Shown here: positions 36,501 to 44,375 of the stretch, piece by piece
How positions within the stretch are numbered: the first letter of the stretch is position 1
Layout of the letters: each line of letters starts with the position of its first letter
Assembly (NCBI GenBank): GCA_021824565.1
Contig: JAKAKL010000044.1
Location: 1-45,884 of the forward strand
Direction of reading: 5' to 3'
Source: Bacteroidota bacterium
GTDB taxonomy: Bacteria > Bacteroidota > Ignavibacteria > Ignavibacteriales > Ignavibacteriaceae
Length of the DNA: 45,884 nt
Notes under the pieces: model-generated
The model's database searches: none
Told to the model about the DNA's origin: nothing
Seen by the model: the letters and a program-made list of their open reading frames with translations, nothing else
Program-made: the position numbers and the translations under genes

Positions 36501-37420
36501 ATACTAATGGTTCACATTATGTAGGCGGGCTAGTAGGAAATAATTATGGACAGATAGATAATTGTTATGCGGCAGGCACTGTCAGTTCATGGCAAAATGA
36601 CGGCGGGCTTGTTGAGACAAATACAGGTACGGTAAGCAACAGTTTTTGGGACGTAACAACCTCCGGAATAGGAGTCGACGGCGGCACAACCGGAAGCGCA
36701 GGGGGAACTGGCGAGAGTACTACGAATATGAAAACCAAATCTACATTTCTAAACGTGAGCTGGGACCCGTCAATCTGGTATATGGATGTAAGTATTAACA
36801 ATGGTTACCCGTACCTTTACTGGCAAAATACAGGCGGCTCGCCTATGCCTGTAGAGCTGAGTTCGTTCAATGCAGAATGCGGAACGCAAAATGTAGAATT
36901 AAAATGGGCTACGGCGACTGAAGTTAATAATTACGGATTCGATATTGAAAGAAGCCAGAAGTCAGAAGCCGAAAGTCAGAATGTCAATTGGGAAAACATT
37001 GGCTTTGTTAAAGGCGCAGGCAACAGTAATTCACCAAAGAGCTATTCTTTTGTGGCTAATAATCCTTTGAGTGGTAAAGCAGAGTACAGATTAAAACAAA
37101 TAGATAACGATGGAACTTTTAAATATTCTCCCGTTGTTGATGTTACTTCATTACCGGCAGTATTTTCTTTAGGTCAAAATTTTCCCAACCCTTTTAATCC
37201 TACAACAACAATAAGCTATGCGCTGCCAAAGGATAGCAAAGTAGTATTGGAAGTTTATTCAATAACGGGCCAAAAAGTGGCAACACTTGTAAACGGAGAA
37301 ATGACGGCGGGATTGCACAGCGCTGAGTTTAACGGCAGCAGTCTTGCAAGCGGAATATATTTTTATAGAATAACCGCCGGAAGTTTCAATGAGGTAAAGA
37401 AGCTCATGCTATTAAAATAG
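33569..37420 (+). CDS. Large secreted GLUG-repeat protein, T9SS cargo
   Basis: A 1283-residue protein. Signal peptide MKLIITIFTLLLFSAGIVNAQ. Three modules start with related phrases: GSGTQADPYQIATLNNLYWIA near residue 26, GLGTSASPYQISDLSLLNWLS near 372 and GDGTSGNPYKIGSLSDLYWVS near 814. Each is followed by YFIQTADIDAS or FIQTADIDAS and then GLUG-type repeats (VGGLIG or VGGLVG followed by ITNCYS). A fibronectin-like domain (about 690-805) separates modules two and three. A linker containing SQKSEAESQ leads to a T9SS domain (from about 1200, LGQNFPNPFNPTTTISYA). GLUG repeats occur in surface adhesins and in some peptidase-associated proteins. Adhesion or polysaccharide contact is the most likely role. 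Confidence 0.9.
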   Translation: MKLIITIFTLLLFSAGIVNAQTADKPLGSGTQADPYQIATLNNLYWIAVNTNVGNYYSFSGYYFIQTADIDASSTQNWFLCNGLYAGWIPIGTSTCPFQGNYDGNGKKILNLYVLHFNYTVQILYMQYFDNTGLFGYTSGATISNLGISNIIRCAFGKNVGSLIGNAVNTRVTNCYSIQSGSGAFEGSQNVGGLIGSATQNCSITNCYTSAIEFKPNTNDYNYGGLIGFIDSSTTVTNCYSTGCNVQGYLSVGGLVGVSQGTITNCYSANSITANSISNIPYLYAGGFAGNNQGGTISGCFWNTDLASAGLGNNESSSGLTGLNTSQLKASFTTYINAGWSGDWCMDSYNSGYPYLYFQDTTGIPFSSYPHSGLGTSASPYQISDLSLLNWLSQVVANGNSLSGLYFIQTSDIDASATATWNSDGSGGYYGWLPIGNSSTAFSGTYNGNNKVINNLTVNRSSTNDTGLFGRLSGGYIELLGLENVTINGYSNSGALVGVLDNTSTISKCYTTGVLSGNDALGGLVGLSNNSSLIDQSYSTVTVNGTYGNIGGLLGWQGGISFTVNSYYIGTVTGVTYTGGVVGSNPAGIVNNCYAAAKVTGTSTGIGALCGYNASKVGYSMWDNTLTSTGIGIDNGGKYTQPVSGYSPSLMKTESTYTNAGWDFTSTWSIQSWCNGGYPHLIWEKLSYLPTTQANNITFPSVTYCNMNISWTSGNGTDRAVFVTQGSSGTTTPSDSTTYTANTNFQSGTQIGTSGWYCVYNGTGSNVTIAGLSASTGYRVQIFEYNGGAGSEQYLDTTSTNNPNNVQTPALPSGDGTSGNPYKIGSLSDLYWVSQNSSSWNSQFIQTADIDASSTSNWNSGQGFAPIGNMSTRFGGIYDGGGHIISNLTIALSSGEYVGLFGSEQGVIKNIGLTNENILGYQYVGGLVGISWAGTISECFTTGNISGIYGVGGLVGWSINGSSINNSYSNSSVKGSNNTNGSHYVGGLVGNNYGQIDNCYAAGTVSSWQNDGGLVETNTGTVSNSFWDVTTSGIGVDGGTTGSAGGTGESTTNMKTKSTFLNVSWDPSIWYMDVSINNGYPYLYWQNTGGSPMPVELSSFNAECGTQNVELKWATATEVNNYGFDIERSQKSEAESQNVNWENIGFVKGAGNSNSPKSYSFVANNPLSGKAEYRLKQIDNDGTFKYSPVVDVTSLPAVFSLGQNFPNPFNPTTTISYALPKDSKVVLEVYSITGQKVATLVNGEMTAGLHSAEFNGSSLASGIYFYRITAGSFNEVKKLMLLK
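36948..36981 (+). repeat. In-frame heptamer repeat inside the GLUG-protein gene
   Basis: The coding strand reads AGAAGCCAGAAGTCAGAAGC then GAAAGTCAGAATG, which are variants of the CAGAAGW unit. It is translated as RSQKSEAESQN in the linker before the T9SS domain, at the place equivalent to the insertion at 29013-29040. Confidence 0.65.
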
Positions 37421-37470
37421 TTTTGTATGAAAATATTTGGCTTAAGCCAATTGTAAATCAGTTAATTGTG

Positions 37471-37512
37471 AAATCTAAGCTCGCGGATAGCTCTGCGGGT
37501 TTAGATTTTTTT
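37471..37512 (+). terminator. Intrinsic terminator after the GLUG-protein gene
   Basis: AAATCTAAGCTCGCGGA (37471-37487) pairs with TCTGCGGGTTTAGATTT (37492-37508), apart from a few wobble pairs, across a TAGC loop, and is followed by a run of T. This is a long strong hairpin, in the right place to end transcription from the large cargo gene before the GH26 gene. Confidence 0.8.
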
Positions 37513-37600
37513 AAACTTACATTCCATGCAAATATTTTGAAATATGGCCGCGGGTTGCTTATATTATTTAAGTTGAATTCTTCAAGTAATAGCGACGTAA

Positions 37601-38926
37601 ATGCTAAACACGATTTTGTACGTTTGTAATAAAACATCTTACCGAATTATTTTAATACTATCTTTATTTCTCGGCAGTTATAACAGCGCGGTGTTTTGTC
37701 AGAATTTTAAAACCCTTGATTATTTAAATAGCATTACAGGAATTAAAACCATAGCAGGAGAACATAATAGGGAGCCTAACTCCGAACCGGCAAAATGGAC
37801 TGATTCAATTTATTCGGTTACGGGTAAATATCCTGCGTTATGGAGCGGCGACTTTCTTTACGAAGCCAATGAGATTGCGAACCGCTGGACGATGATTTAT
37901 GAAGCTAAACGGGAATGGGATAAAGGTGCAATCATTCAACTAATGCTTCATACATGCCCTCCAACTAAAGCGGAACCTTGTCCATGGAGCGGAAGCGGCG
38001 GAGTTCTCAGTTCGCTTACAGACGCTCAATGGGATAGCTTAATAACCGACGGCACAACATTAAATAGGAATTGGAAAACGAGACTGGATTCAATTTCCGT
38101 TTATCTTCAATATCTTAAAAACAACGGAGTAGAGGTGCTGTTTCGCCCGTTGCATGAAATGAATCAAAGTTCTTTTTGGTGGGGCGGTAGGCCGGGACCT
38201 AACGGCACTGCTAAACTATACCGGATTACTCACGACTATCTTGTAAATGTTAAAGGATTAACAAACATTATTTGGGTTTGGGATTTGCAGGACTTCAGCA
38301 CACTCAGCAGCGATGTAAATAGCTATGATCCCGGCAGTTCTTATTGGGATATACTTGCATTGGACATATACGGTTCCGATGGACAATTATATACAAAATC
38401 AAAATACGATATAATTGTTAATAAAGCAGGCGGTAAACCGATTGCCATCGGCGAATGCCAGGTTCTCCCTTCTCCGGCAATTTTAGCCTCACAGCCAAGG
38501 TGGTCATTTTTTATGGGATGGTCGGAATTGGTTTTCTCGAATAATTCGCCTTCATATATAAATACGCTTTATAATTCTTCCAATGTCATTACATTAAATC
38601 AGATGCCCGGATGGGATGATTATCCGGCTTCGATTAACAAACAGGATAAAATACCCGGGAATCTTCATTTTCAAATATTCCAGAATTATCCGAATCCATT
38701 TAACCCGACAACAACAATAAGCTATTCGCTTCCCTTTAGCAGCAAAGTAAAGCTTGATGTTTACAACGAAATCGGACAGAAGGTAGCCACGCTTGTAAAT
38801 GGAGAGATAACTGCCGGATTGCATAGCGTTGATTTTAACGGCAGCAGTCTTGCAAGCGGAATATATTTTTATAGAATACAAACCGGAAATTTTATTGAAG
38901 TAAAAAAATTAATTTTGCTGAAGTAG
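37601..38926 (+). CDS. Secreted GH26 endo-beta-mannanase-like enzyme with T9SS domain
   Basis: A 441-residue enzyme with an N-terminal hydrophobic export signal (about 13-33). The GH26 catalytic core has FRPLHEMNQSSFWWGG (181-196), where Glu186 is the expected acid/base, and KPIAIGECQ (279-287), where Glu285 is the expected nucleophile. The early GEHNREPN and WSGDFLYE segments also fit GH26. A T9SS sorting domain begins near 355 (FQNYPNPFNPTTTISYS). GH26 members mainly cut beta-1,4-mannan, and some cut beta-1,3-xylan. Mannan is the best guess. It is separated from the GLUG gene by a terminator, and a strong hairpin follows it. Confidence 0.93.
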   Translation: MLNTILYVCNKTSYRIILILSLFLGSYNSAVFCQNFKTLDYLNSITGIKTIAGEHNREPNSEPAKWTDSIYSVTGKYPALWSGDFLYEANEIANRWTMIYEAKREWDKGAIIQLMLHTCPPTKAEPCPWSGSGGVLSSLTDAQWDSLITDGTTLNRNWKTRLDSISVYLQYLKNNGVEVLFRPLHEMNQSSFWWGGRPGPNGTAKLYRITHDYLVNVKGLTNIIWVWDLQDFSTLSSDVNSYDPGSSYWDILALDIYGSDGQLYTKSKYDIIVNKAGGKPIAIGECQVLPSPAILASQPRWSFFMGWSELVFSNNSPSYINTLYNSSNVITLNQMPGWDDYPASINKQDKIPGNLHFQIFQNYPNPFNPTTTISYSLPFSSKVKLDVYNEIGQKVATLVNGEITAGLHSVDFNGSSLASGIYFYRIQTGNFIEVKKLILLK

Positions 38927-38938
38927 GTATAATGTCTT

Positions 38939-38978
38939 AAAGAAAAATACCTGATTAAGTTCAGGTATTTTTCTTTTA
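38939..38978. terminator. Strong, possibly bidirectional, intrinsic terminator
   Basis: AAAGAAAAATACCTGA (38939-38954) and TCAGGTATTTTTCTTT (38961-38976) are perfect 16-bp reverse complements with a 6-base loop. They are flanked by A-rich and T-rich sequence. It lies 13 bases after the GH26 stop codon. It could also receive transcription from the opposite strand. Confidence 0.82.
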
Positions 38979-39126
38979 ATAAATTTGCTGACAATTTGAA
39001 TTTGACGATAAATGAATATTAGACACCAGGGCAAATACTTTTTAACTGCCCGTTAATACTAAAGCAAAGCTTTATTAAGAAGTAAGGCACAGCCAACGGA
39101 TGATAAAGTAATTCACATCTATAATT

Positions 39127-39786
39127 TTAATCATAATTATTATCCAGTTTAGAATCAGCTTCAGATTTTTGTGGCGGAAAATCCGTACCGATAATTTTAT
39201 CCCACAAAGGCGAGCTTACGCCATAGCCTTTATCCGGATCCTGAAAATGATGTCGGATATGATGTTTCTTTAGAGCAAGCCAGAATTTATTATGAATGTT
39301 AAAATGATGAACAGCATAATGAGTCAAGTCGTAGAATAGATAGCCAGCAATAAAGCCGACAAAAAAAGGAGCGACCAATAAAGTTCCAAATATTAAAGAA
39401 AATAAATAATAAAATAGAGCTGCCAGCGGGATACTTACAGAAGGCGGCATAACAAGTCTTCTTGAATCCATGGGATAATCATGATGAACGCCGTGGAAAA
39501 TAAAATGTATCCTTTTGCCAAATTCAGATTTAGCGTTGAAATGGAAAATAAATCTGTGTAGAGAATACTCGGTAATTGTCCACACGAAAATTCCGAATAC
39601 TATAAGAGTAGAGATAGTTATCAACCTGAACTCAGCAATAAATATTGAGCGGTATAAAAAGTAAAGAATAACAGGCACAAAAATAACTAATGGAGTAGCA
39701 GGATGAACCCGCGAAAAGAACTCCATGAAATCACTTTTGAACATTCTTACTGTTTCATCTTTATTGGAAACAAAATTCTTAGCCAT
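39127..39786 (-). CDS. Fatty acid hydroxylase superfamily membrane protein (fatty acid 2-hydroxylase-like)
   Basis: A 219-residue membrane protein with four or more hydrophobic segments. The histidine clusters of the di-iron sterol desaturase/fatty acid hydroxylase superfamily are all present: HRFIFH, FHGVHHD, HYAVHH and HHIRHH. The C-terminal YGVSSPLWDKIIGTDFP is typical of fatty acid 2-hydroxylases. These enzymes add a hydroxyl group to acyl chains, often of sphingolipids or lipid A-like molecules, using O2. Substrate cannot be read here. It is a single gene on the minus strand, next to but not clearly in an operon with the epimerase. Confidence 0.9.
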   Translation of the reverse strand: MAKNFVSNKDETVRMFKSDFMEFFSRVHPATPLVIFVPVILYFLYRSIFIAEFRLITISTLIVFGIFVWTITEYSLHRFIFHFNAKSEFGKRIHFIFHGVHHDYPMDSRRLVMPPSVSIPLAALFYYLFSLIFGTLLVAPFFVGFIAGYLFYDLTHYAVHHFNIHNKFWLALKKHHIRHHFQDPDKGYGVSSPLWDKIIGTDFPPQKSEADSKLDNNYD

Positions 39787-39919
39787 ATTACTTCCTCATA
39801 TTATTTTCTTTCTATTAAAATTTAGGAATTTTTAAAGTAAGAAGAAATTAACGGCATCACTTTAATAATTTAGAGTTTAGAATGCTCAATTTAGAATTAT
39901 ATAAAATAAAGCATCCGTT

Positions 39920-40933
39920 TTATTTCTTGGAAATACCAATACCGGGGATATCATTTAAGATAATTTTACCATTCTCGATTTTTACTCCGGTAAATAAATC
40001 ATTTTTAATTAATAATGCTCCATCAAGGTCAGCCCAGTCGGCTAAAGGAGAAAGCTGCGCCGCGGCGGAAATAGCGCAGGAAGTTTCCGTCATGCAGCCG
40101 ATCATTATTTTCATGTTGAAGGCTTTAGCAAGAGTAATCATCTTATGAGCTTCTCTCATACCGGTTGATTTCATCAGCTTAATGTTAATTCCCGAGTAAA
40201 CGTCCTTTGCTTTAATAACATCTTCGAGTCTCCTAACCGCTTCATCAGCAATTATTGGTAACGGACTTCTTTCAGTCAGCCAGGCTGTGTCTTCAATTCT
40301 TTCTTTGGGAAACGGCTGCTCAATCAATAAAACATTTTTTTCTTTGAGCCAATAAATTAATTCAAGAGCATATTCTTTATTCTTCCAGCCTTGATTAGCG
40401 TCGACAAATATCGGAACGCCGGTTTCACTTCTAATGGCTTCTAAATTTTCTTTATCGTTTTCCGTTCCAGCTTTGATTTTGAGAAATTTAAATCCTTCAG
40501 CTTCTCTAACTTTTTCCCTCATCACTTCAGGTTTATCGATGCCGATTGTGAACGAAGTGTAAGGAGTTGAGTCTTTACAATAGCCCCAGAGTTTAAACCA
40601 GGGTTTTCCAAGCAGCTTCCCTACCAGGTCATGTAATGCAATGTCTACAGAAGCTTTCGCGGCATTATTGCCTGAAGCGCTTCTATCAACTTCAGTTAAA
40701 ATATTTTCAAGTTCAAAGGGATCATTAAACTTTTCTAAATTAATTCTCGATAAAAAATTCATAACCGAATCATGCGATTCTCCAAGGTACGGCGGCATGG
40801 AAGCTTCGCCGTAACCGGTAACACCATTATGTTCAATTTCCGTTAAGACAACCGGAGTGCTTGTCCTTGAGTTGGAAGAGACCGTAAATGTGTGTTTTAA
40901 TTCCAGAGTATAAGGATAATATTTTAACCGCAT
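39920..40933 (-). CDS. Dipeptide epimerase (L-Ala-D/L-Glu epimerase-like, enolase superfamily)
   Basis: A 337-residue enzyme of the muconate lactonizing/mandelate racemase group. The catalytic KxK is Lys152/Lys154 in FLKIKAG. Metal ligands are Asp178 (FVDANQGW), Glu205 (IEQPFP) and Asp230 (IADEAV), and the opposing base is Lys252 (INIKLMKS). The C-terminal Asp302-x-Asp304 (DLDGALL) is the known mark of dipeptide epimerases that bind the substrate's amino group. The likely role is recycling murein peptides by converting L-Ala-D-Glu to L-Ala-L-Glu. The start codon is the ATG at 40933, beginning MRLKYYPYTLELKHTFTVS. Confidence 0.92.
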   Translation of the reverse strand: MRLKYYPYTLELKHTFTVSSNSRTSTPVVLTEIEHNGVTGYGEASMPPYLGESHDSVMNFLSRINLEKFNDPFELENILTEVDRSASGNNAAKASVDIALHDLVGKLLGKPWFKLWGYCKDSTPYTSFTIGIDKPEVMREKVREAEGFKFLKIKAGTENDKENLEAIRSETGVPIFVDANQGWKNKEYALELIYWLKEKNVLLIEQPFPKERIEDTAWLTERSPLPIIADEAVRRLEDVIKAKDVYSGINIKLMKSTGMREAHKMITLAKAFNMKIMIGCMTETSCAISAAAQLSPLADWADLDGALLIKNDLFTGVKIENGKIILNDIPGIGISKK

Positions 40934-41201
40934 AGTATAGCCTTTAAGTTAATCTCAAAGTGAGTTCAAAAATAAGCGCTGGCTTTAATTGAGACAAATG
41001 TTTTTTCTTTTGAGCCTATAATTTAATTTCGCACAAAGTTAATAAGTTGGTATAATTTTAGATATTTACGACAAATGTTTTAGCTCATAATTAACAGAAT
41101 AAATTTAATTAGAAATTTTATATATTGTAAACACATTTACTACAATTATAATCAGCATAATTGATTTATCCCAATTTGGTTGAAGAGCTTAAATAATTTT
41201 T

Positions 41202-42743
41202 ATGAATTATATGGAGAATCTCAAAGTGCTTGAGAAAATTAAAGATGCTTGCGAAAAATTTTCTGGAAGAAATTCTTTTTTCATAAAAGATACATTTTAC
41301 ACTTACAATGATTTTGCAAGAGTAGTTTCAAACATTCGTTCCTTTTTAGAACTAAAATATAAAGGGACAGAAAAACTTGCCGGCTTTCTTATTTACGATG
41401 ACCTTGAAACATACAGCTCAGTATTTGGGATCCTTTACGCAGGCATGGGCTATGTTCCTATTAACCCGGAAAACCCGATTGAAAGAAATATTTCTATCAT
41501 TAAACAAGCCGGTCTCAACATAATTTTTACGAGCTCTGAAAATGATGAGTTGAAGTTCTATACTCAATCCGCAGGTATATCTCTTATTAATATAAAAGAA
41601 CTGGAAGAAGCAAAGATCAATCTTTCAGTCAACAAAATTGACGAAGAAGAAACAGCGTATATACTTTTTACTTCAGGCAGCACAGGAGTACCAAAAGGCG
41701 TTCCTCTGTCGAGAAAGAATCTTTATTCATTTGTCGATGCCTTCTTTAAACTAGGATATAAAATTGATGAGAATGACAGGTTCCTTCAGATGTTTGATAT
41801 GACTTTTGATTTATCAATTATGTCCTACGTTATTCCGTTGTGCATCGGCGCTTGTGTTTATACAGTTCCAGCCGGTGGAATAAAATATACAATAGTTTAC
41901 AGTCTACTCGAAGAACAAAAAATTACTTTTGCCTTAATGGTACCGTCGATGCTTACATACCTTCGACCGTACTTCAGCGAAATAAAACTTGACGAGATGA
42001 AATATTCTTTATTCTGCGGCGAAGCATTATACTCAGATATTGTTAATGAATGGTCATCATGCGTACCGAACGCCTTGCTGCAAAACGTATACGGACCAAC
42101 AGAAGCGACAATTTTTTGTTCAACTTATACAATCCCAAGAAATACTTCAGGAGTAAAAAACTTTAATGGTTCGGTCAGCATTGGAAAAGCAATGCTCAAT
42201 ATGGTATTGGCTGTGTTTGATGAAAATAATCAATTAGTTAAGAGCGGAGAAAAAGGAGAGCTTTGTCTTGCGGGTAAACAGTTGACTTCCGGCTACATAA
42301 ACAATCCTGGAAAAAATAAAGAAGCGTTTTTCACCTATTCATCGGGCGGAAACGATACGAGATTTTATCGCACGGGCGATCTTGCTTTTATAGATACTGA
42401 AGGCGATTTTCTTTATTGCGGAAGAATTGATTTCCAGATTAAGATTCAAGGATTCAGAGTTGAACTTGGGGAGATTGAACAGCACGTCCGTCAGTTTACT
42501 AATTCCAGCAATGTTGCGGCGCTTGCTCATGAGAAAAATCCGGGCGTCGTTCAAATTCATCTCTTCGTTGAAAACTATAATGATGATACTAACAAGATAT
42601 TAGAGAACTTAAAGACGAAAGTCCCAAGCTACATGATTCCTTCAGGAATAAGTTCAATCCCTTTCTTCCCGTTAAACGTTAACGGCAAAGTTGATAGAAA
42701 GGCGCTCCTAAATATGTTAAATCATCCAGGCGGAAAAAAGTAA
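41202..42743 (+). CDS. Amino-acid adenylating enzyme (NRPS A-domain/DltA-like, stand-alone)
   Basis: A 513-residue AMP-forming ligase. Core motifs appear in order: LFTSGSTGVPKGVPLSRKN (A3, ATP loop), FDLS near 204 (A4, with the Asp that binds an alpha-amino group), VYGPTEATIFCSTY (A5), YRTGDLAF (A7), QIKIQGFRVELGEIE (A8) and NGKVDRKAL (A10, catalytic Lys). There is no carrier domain, so the product is probably loaded onto the discrete carrier protein at 44139-44375. It begins an operon, and its stop codon overlaps the next start (TAATG). The Asp in A4 favours an alpha-amino acid substrate, which cannot be named from these residues alone. Confidence 0.92.
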   Translation: MNYMENLKVLEKIKDACEKFSGRNSFFIKDTFYTYNDFARVVSNIRSFLELKYKGTEKLAGFLIYDDLETYSSVFGILYAGMGYVPINPENPIERNISIIKQAGLNIIFTSSENDELKFYTQSAGISLINIKELEEAKINLSVNKIDEEETAYILFTSGSTGVPKGVPLSRKNLYSFVDAFFKLGYKIDENDRFLQMFDMTFDLSIMSYVIPLCIGACVYTVPAGGIKYTIVYSLLEEQKITFALMVPSMLTYLRPYFSEIKLDEMKYSLFCGEALYSDIVNEWSSCVPNALLQNVYGPTEATIFCSTYTIPRNTSGVKNFNGSVSIGKAMLNMVLAVFDENNQLVKSGEKGELCLAGKQLTSGYINNPGKNKEAFFTYSSGGNDTRFYRTGDLAFIDTEGDFLYCGRIDFQIKIQGFRVELGEIEQHVRQFTNSSNVAALAHEKNPGVVQIHLFVENYNDDTNKILENLKTKVPSYMIPSGISSIPFFPLNVNGKVDRKALLNMLNHPGGKK

Positions 42744-43420
42744 TGGAAAAATTAACTTTCAAACAGGCTACTGAAGAAGATATTGATTTTGTAATTGAAT
42801 CTATAATTGAAGCTGACAAAGCCGGGTCAAGCGTAATCAGCATGTGCAATGTTTTTGAATTAACCGAACAAGAATACGTCGAAATATTAAAAGACGTTTT
42901 GAAGATGGACGTTGAAGACTACGATTTTTATTTATCCGGCTTTTTGATTTGTAAATCTGGCGATGAATACGTCGGCGCCGCAGGCTCATGGCTTGAAGGC
43001 GCTGAAGGTATAGCAAGCGGTACGATTAAAACTTCAATTCTATTTCCTTATCTTGAAAAAGAAAAAACGGAATCAATAAAGAATAATCTTAACACGATTA
43101 AAGAAATAAGTTTGAAAAGAGACCCCGGCGCATTGCAGCTTGAATACGTTTACGTGCGCGAAAAATATAGGGGATGCGGCATTTTCTACCATCTTGCTTC
43201 AAGAAATATTTTGAGAAACCTGAGCAAATACTCTTTTACGAAAGTGCAGTCCGTAATTATGAAGAATAATTATAAGTCATATTCTGCTTTCTTAAAATTC
43301 GGATACAAAGTTGCTGATGAAAAGTCAACGTCAAATCCTGAAATACTGAAGTTCTTTTCTTTTAATGCAAGAATGCTGCTGCAATTAGAGCAGGAAAATT
43401 TAAATAAACTAAAAAACTAA
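42743..43420 (+). CDS. GNAT-family acyltransferase, copy 1
   Basis: A 225-residue GNAT-like protein. The acyl-CoA-binding motif A is VREKYRGCGIFYHL, with the R-G-x-G step, after LQLEYVYV. YKSYSAFLKFGYKVADE resembles motif B. Its start overlaps the ligase stop codon by one base. It is clearly related to the protein at 43440-44114 along its whole length, including NVFELTEQEYVEILKDVL against NVFGISLERFKDILKEVL, so the pair is a tandem duplication. It may acylate, or be acylated from, the carrier-bound amino acid made by its neighbours. That role is inferred from context. Confidence 0.85.
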   Translation: MEKLTFKQATEEDIDFVIESIIEADKAGSSVISMCNVFELTEQEYVEILKDVLKMDVEDYDFYLSGFLICKSGDEYVGAAGSWLEGAEGIASGTIKTSILFPYLEKEKTESIKNNLNTIKEISLKRDPGALQLEYVYVREKYRGCGIFYHLASRNILRNLSKYSFTKVQSVIMKNNYKSYSAFLKFGYKVADEKSTSNPEILKFFSFNARMLLQLEQENLNKLKN

Positions 43421-43439
43421 TAGACAGCCGGAGCAAATT

Positions 43440-44114
43440 ATGATCGAAGGTCTTTCGATTAGGCAAGCGACAAGCGATGATATTGATTTTGTAATTGAAG
43501 CAATTTTTGAATCCGAAAAAAGCGGCTCTCAAATGGTTTCCTCTTGCAATGTATTTGGCATCAGCCTGGAAAGATTTAAAGATATTTTAAAAGAAGTACT
43601 TCAACAGAATCTTAATTACTATGATTACTTCCTATCCGGATTTGTAGTCGCAGAGGTGAATGGTGAGTACGCCGGTGCTCTTGGATCATGGATGGAAGCC
43701 GGCGGCGGAACTCCGAGCGGAATAATAAAAGCAACGATTCTATTTCAGCATATTGACAAATCAAGGATAAAAGATATAAATCAAAATACGAGGGTCATCA
43801 AAGGAATCACCCCTCCGAGGGAGGTTGGAACTCTTCAACTTGAACACGGTTATACTAAAGAGAAATTTCGCAGGCAAGGTGTATTTACATATATGATACG
43901 GGAAAATATTAAAAGGAATTACGCGGCCCATCCATTCAGCAAAGTGCAGGGAATTTTATTTAAAGAAAATTATAAATCATATAACTGTCATTTAAAATTC
44001 GGATACGTCGTAGTTGATGAAAGAACAGTTGACGATCCGGAGGTCCTAAAATTTTTTCCATATAATACAAAGGTGCTGATGGAATTCAGCGGAGAAAAGA
44101 TCGCATCATTATAA
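43440..44114 (+). CDS. GNAT-family acyltransferase, copy 2
   Basis: A 224-residue sister of the preceding gene. Motif A reads TKEKFRRQGVFTYMI and motif B YKSYNCHLKFGYVVVDE. A GGAG ribosome site lies seven bases before the ATG. Divergence from copy 1 is spread along the length while the motifs are kept, so both are probably active with different partners or substrates. It is the third gene of the carrier-protein operon. Confidence 0.85.
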   Translation: MIEGLSIRQATSDDIDFVIEAIFESEKSGSQMVSSCNVFGISLERFKDILKEVLQQNLNYYDYFLSGFVVAEVNGEYAGALGSWMEAGGGTPSGIIKATILFQHIDKSRIKDINQNTRVIKGITPPREVGTLQLEHGYTKEKFRRQGVFTYMIRENIKRNYAAHPFSKVQGILFKENYKSYNCHLKFGYVVVDERTVDDPEVLKFFPYNTKVLMEFSGEKIASL

Positions 44115-44138
44115 TCAAGATAATTAAACCGGAGAATT

Positions 44139-44375
44139 ATGAATAATACCGAAAGATTAATCAAAGCATTTACAGAATCGCTTGAAATATCCCATGAGGT
44201 GGTAAATGACGAGCTTAGCTACGGAAGCTCAAGCTGGGATTCAATAGCGCACCTGGCGCTTGTGGCATCTATTGAAACAGAGTTTGATATTATGCTCGCT
44301 TCCGACGATGTTATCGATATGAGCAGTTTCAAAAAAGCAAAAGAAATTTTAGGCAAGTATGGGATCAAGTTTTAA
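44139..44375 (+). CDS. Discrete acyl/peptidyl carrier protein
   Basis: A 78-residue acidic helical protein. The phosphopantetheine attachment motif is Asp34-Ser35-Ile36 in SSSWDSIAHLALVASIETEFDI, so Ser35 is the expected prosthetic site. The GGAG ribosome site is well placed. The next gene (SDR) starts inside its last codons with a 17-base overlap. It is unlikely to be the housekeeping ACP because the motif is DSI instead of DSL and because it sits in a specialised operon. It is the expected partner of the adenylating enzyme at 41202. Confidence 0.92.
   Translation: MNNTERLIKAFTESLEISHEVVNDELSYGSSSWDSIAHLALVASIETEFDIMLASDDVIDMSSFKKAKEILGKYGIKF

Noticed and set aside
18678-38926. Standard polysaccharide utilisation locus with SusC/SusD
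   Set aside because: Glycosidases and regulators are present, but no TonB-dependent SusC-like or SusD-like gene occurs in the window.
41202-42743. DltA of a D-alanine teichoic-acid operon
   Set aside because: The enzyme has DltA-like motifs, but the neighbours expected in such an operon (DltB and DltD types) are absent, and the organism appears Gram-negative.
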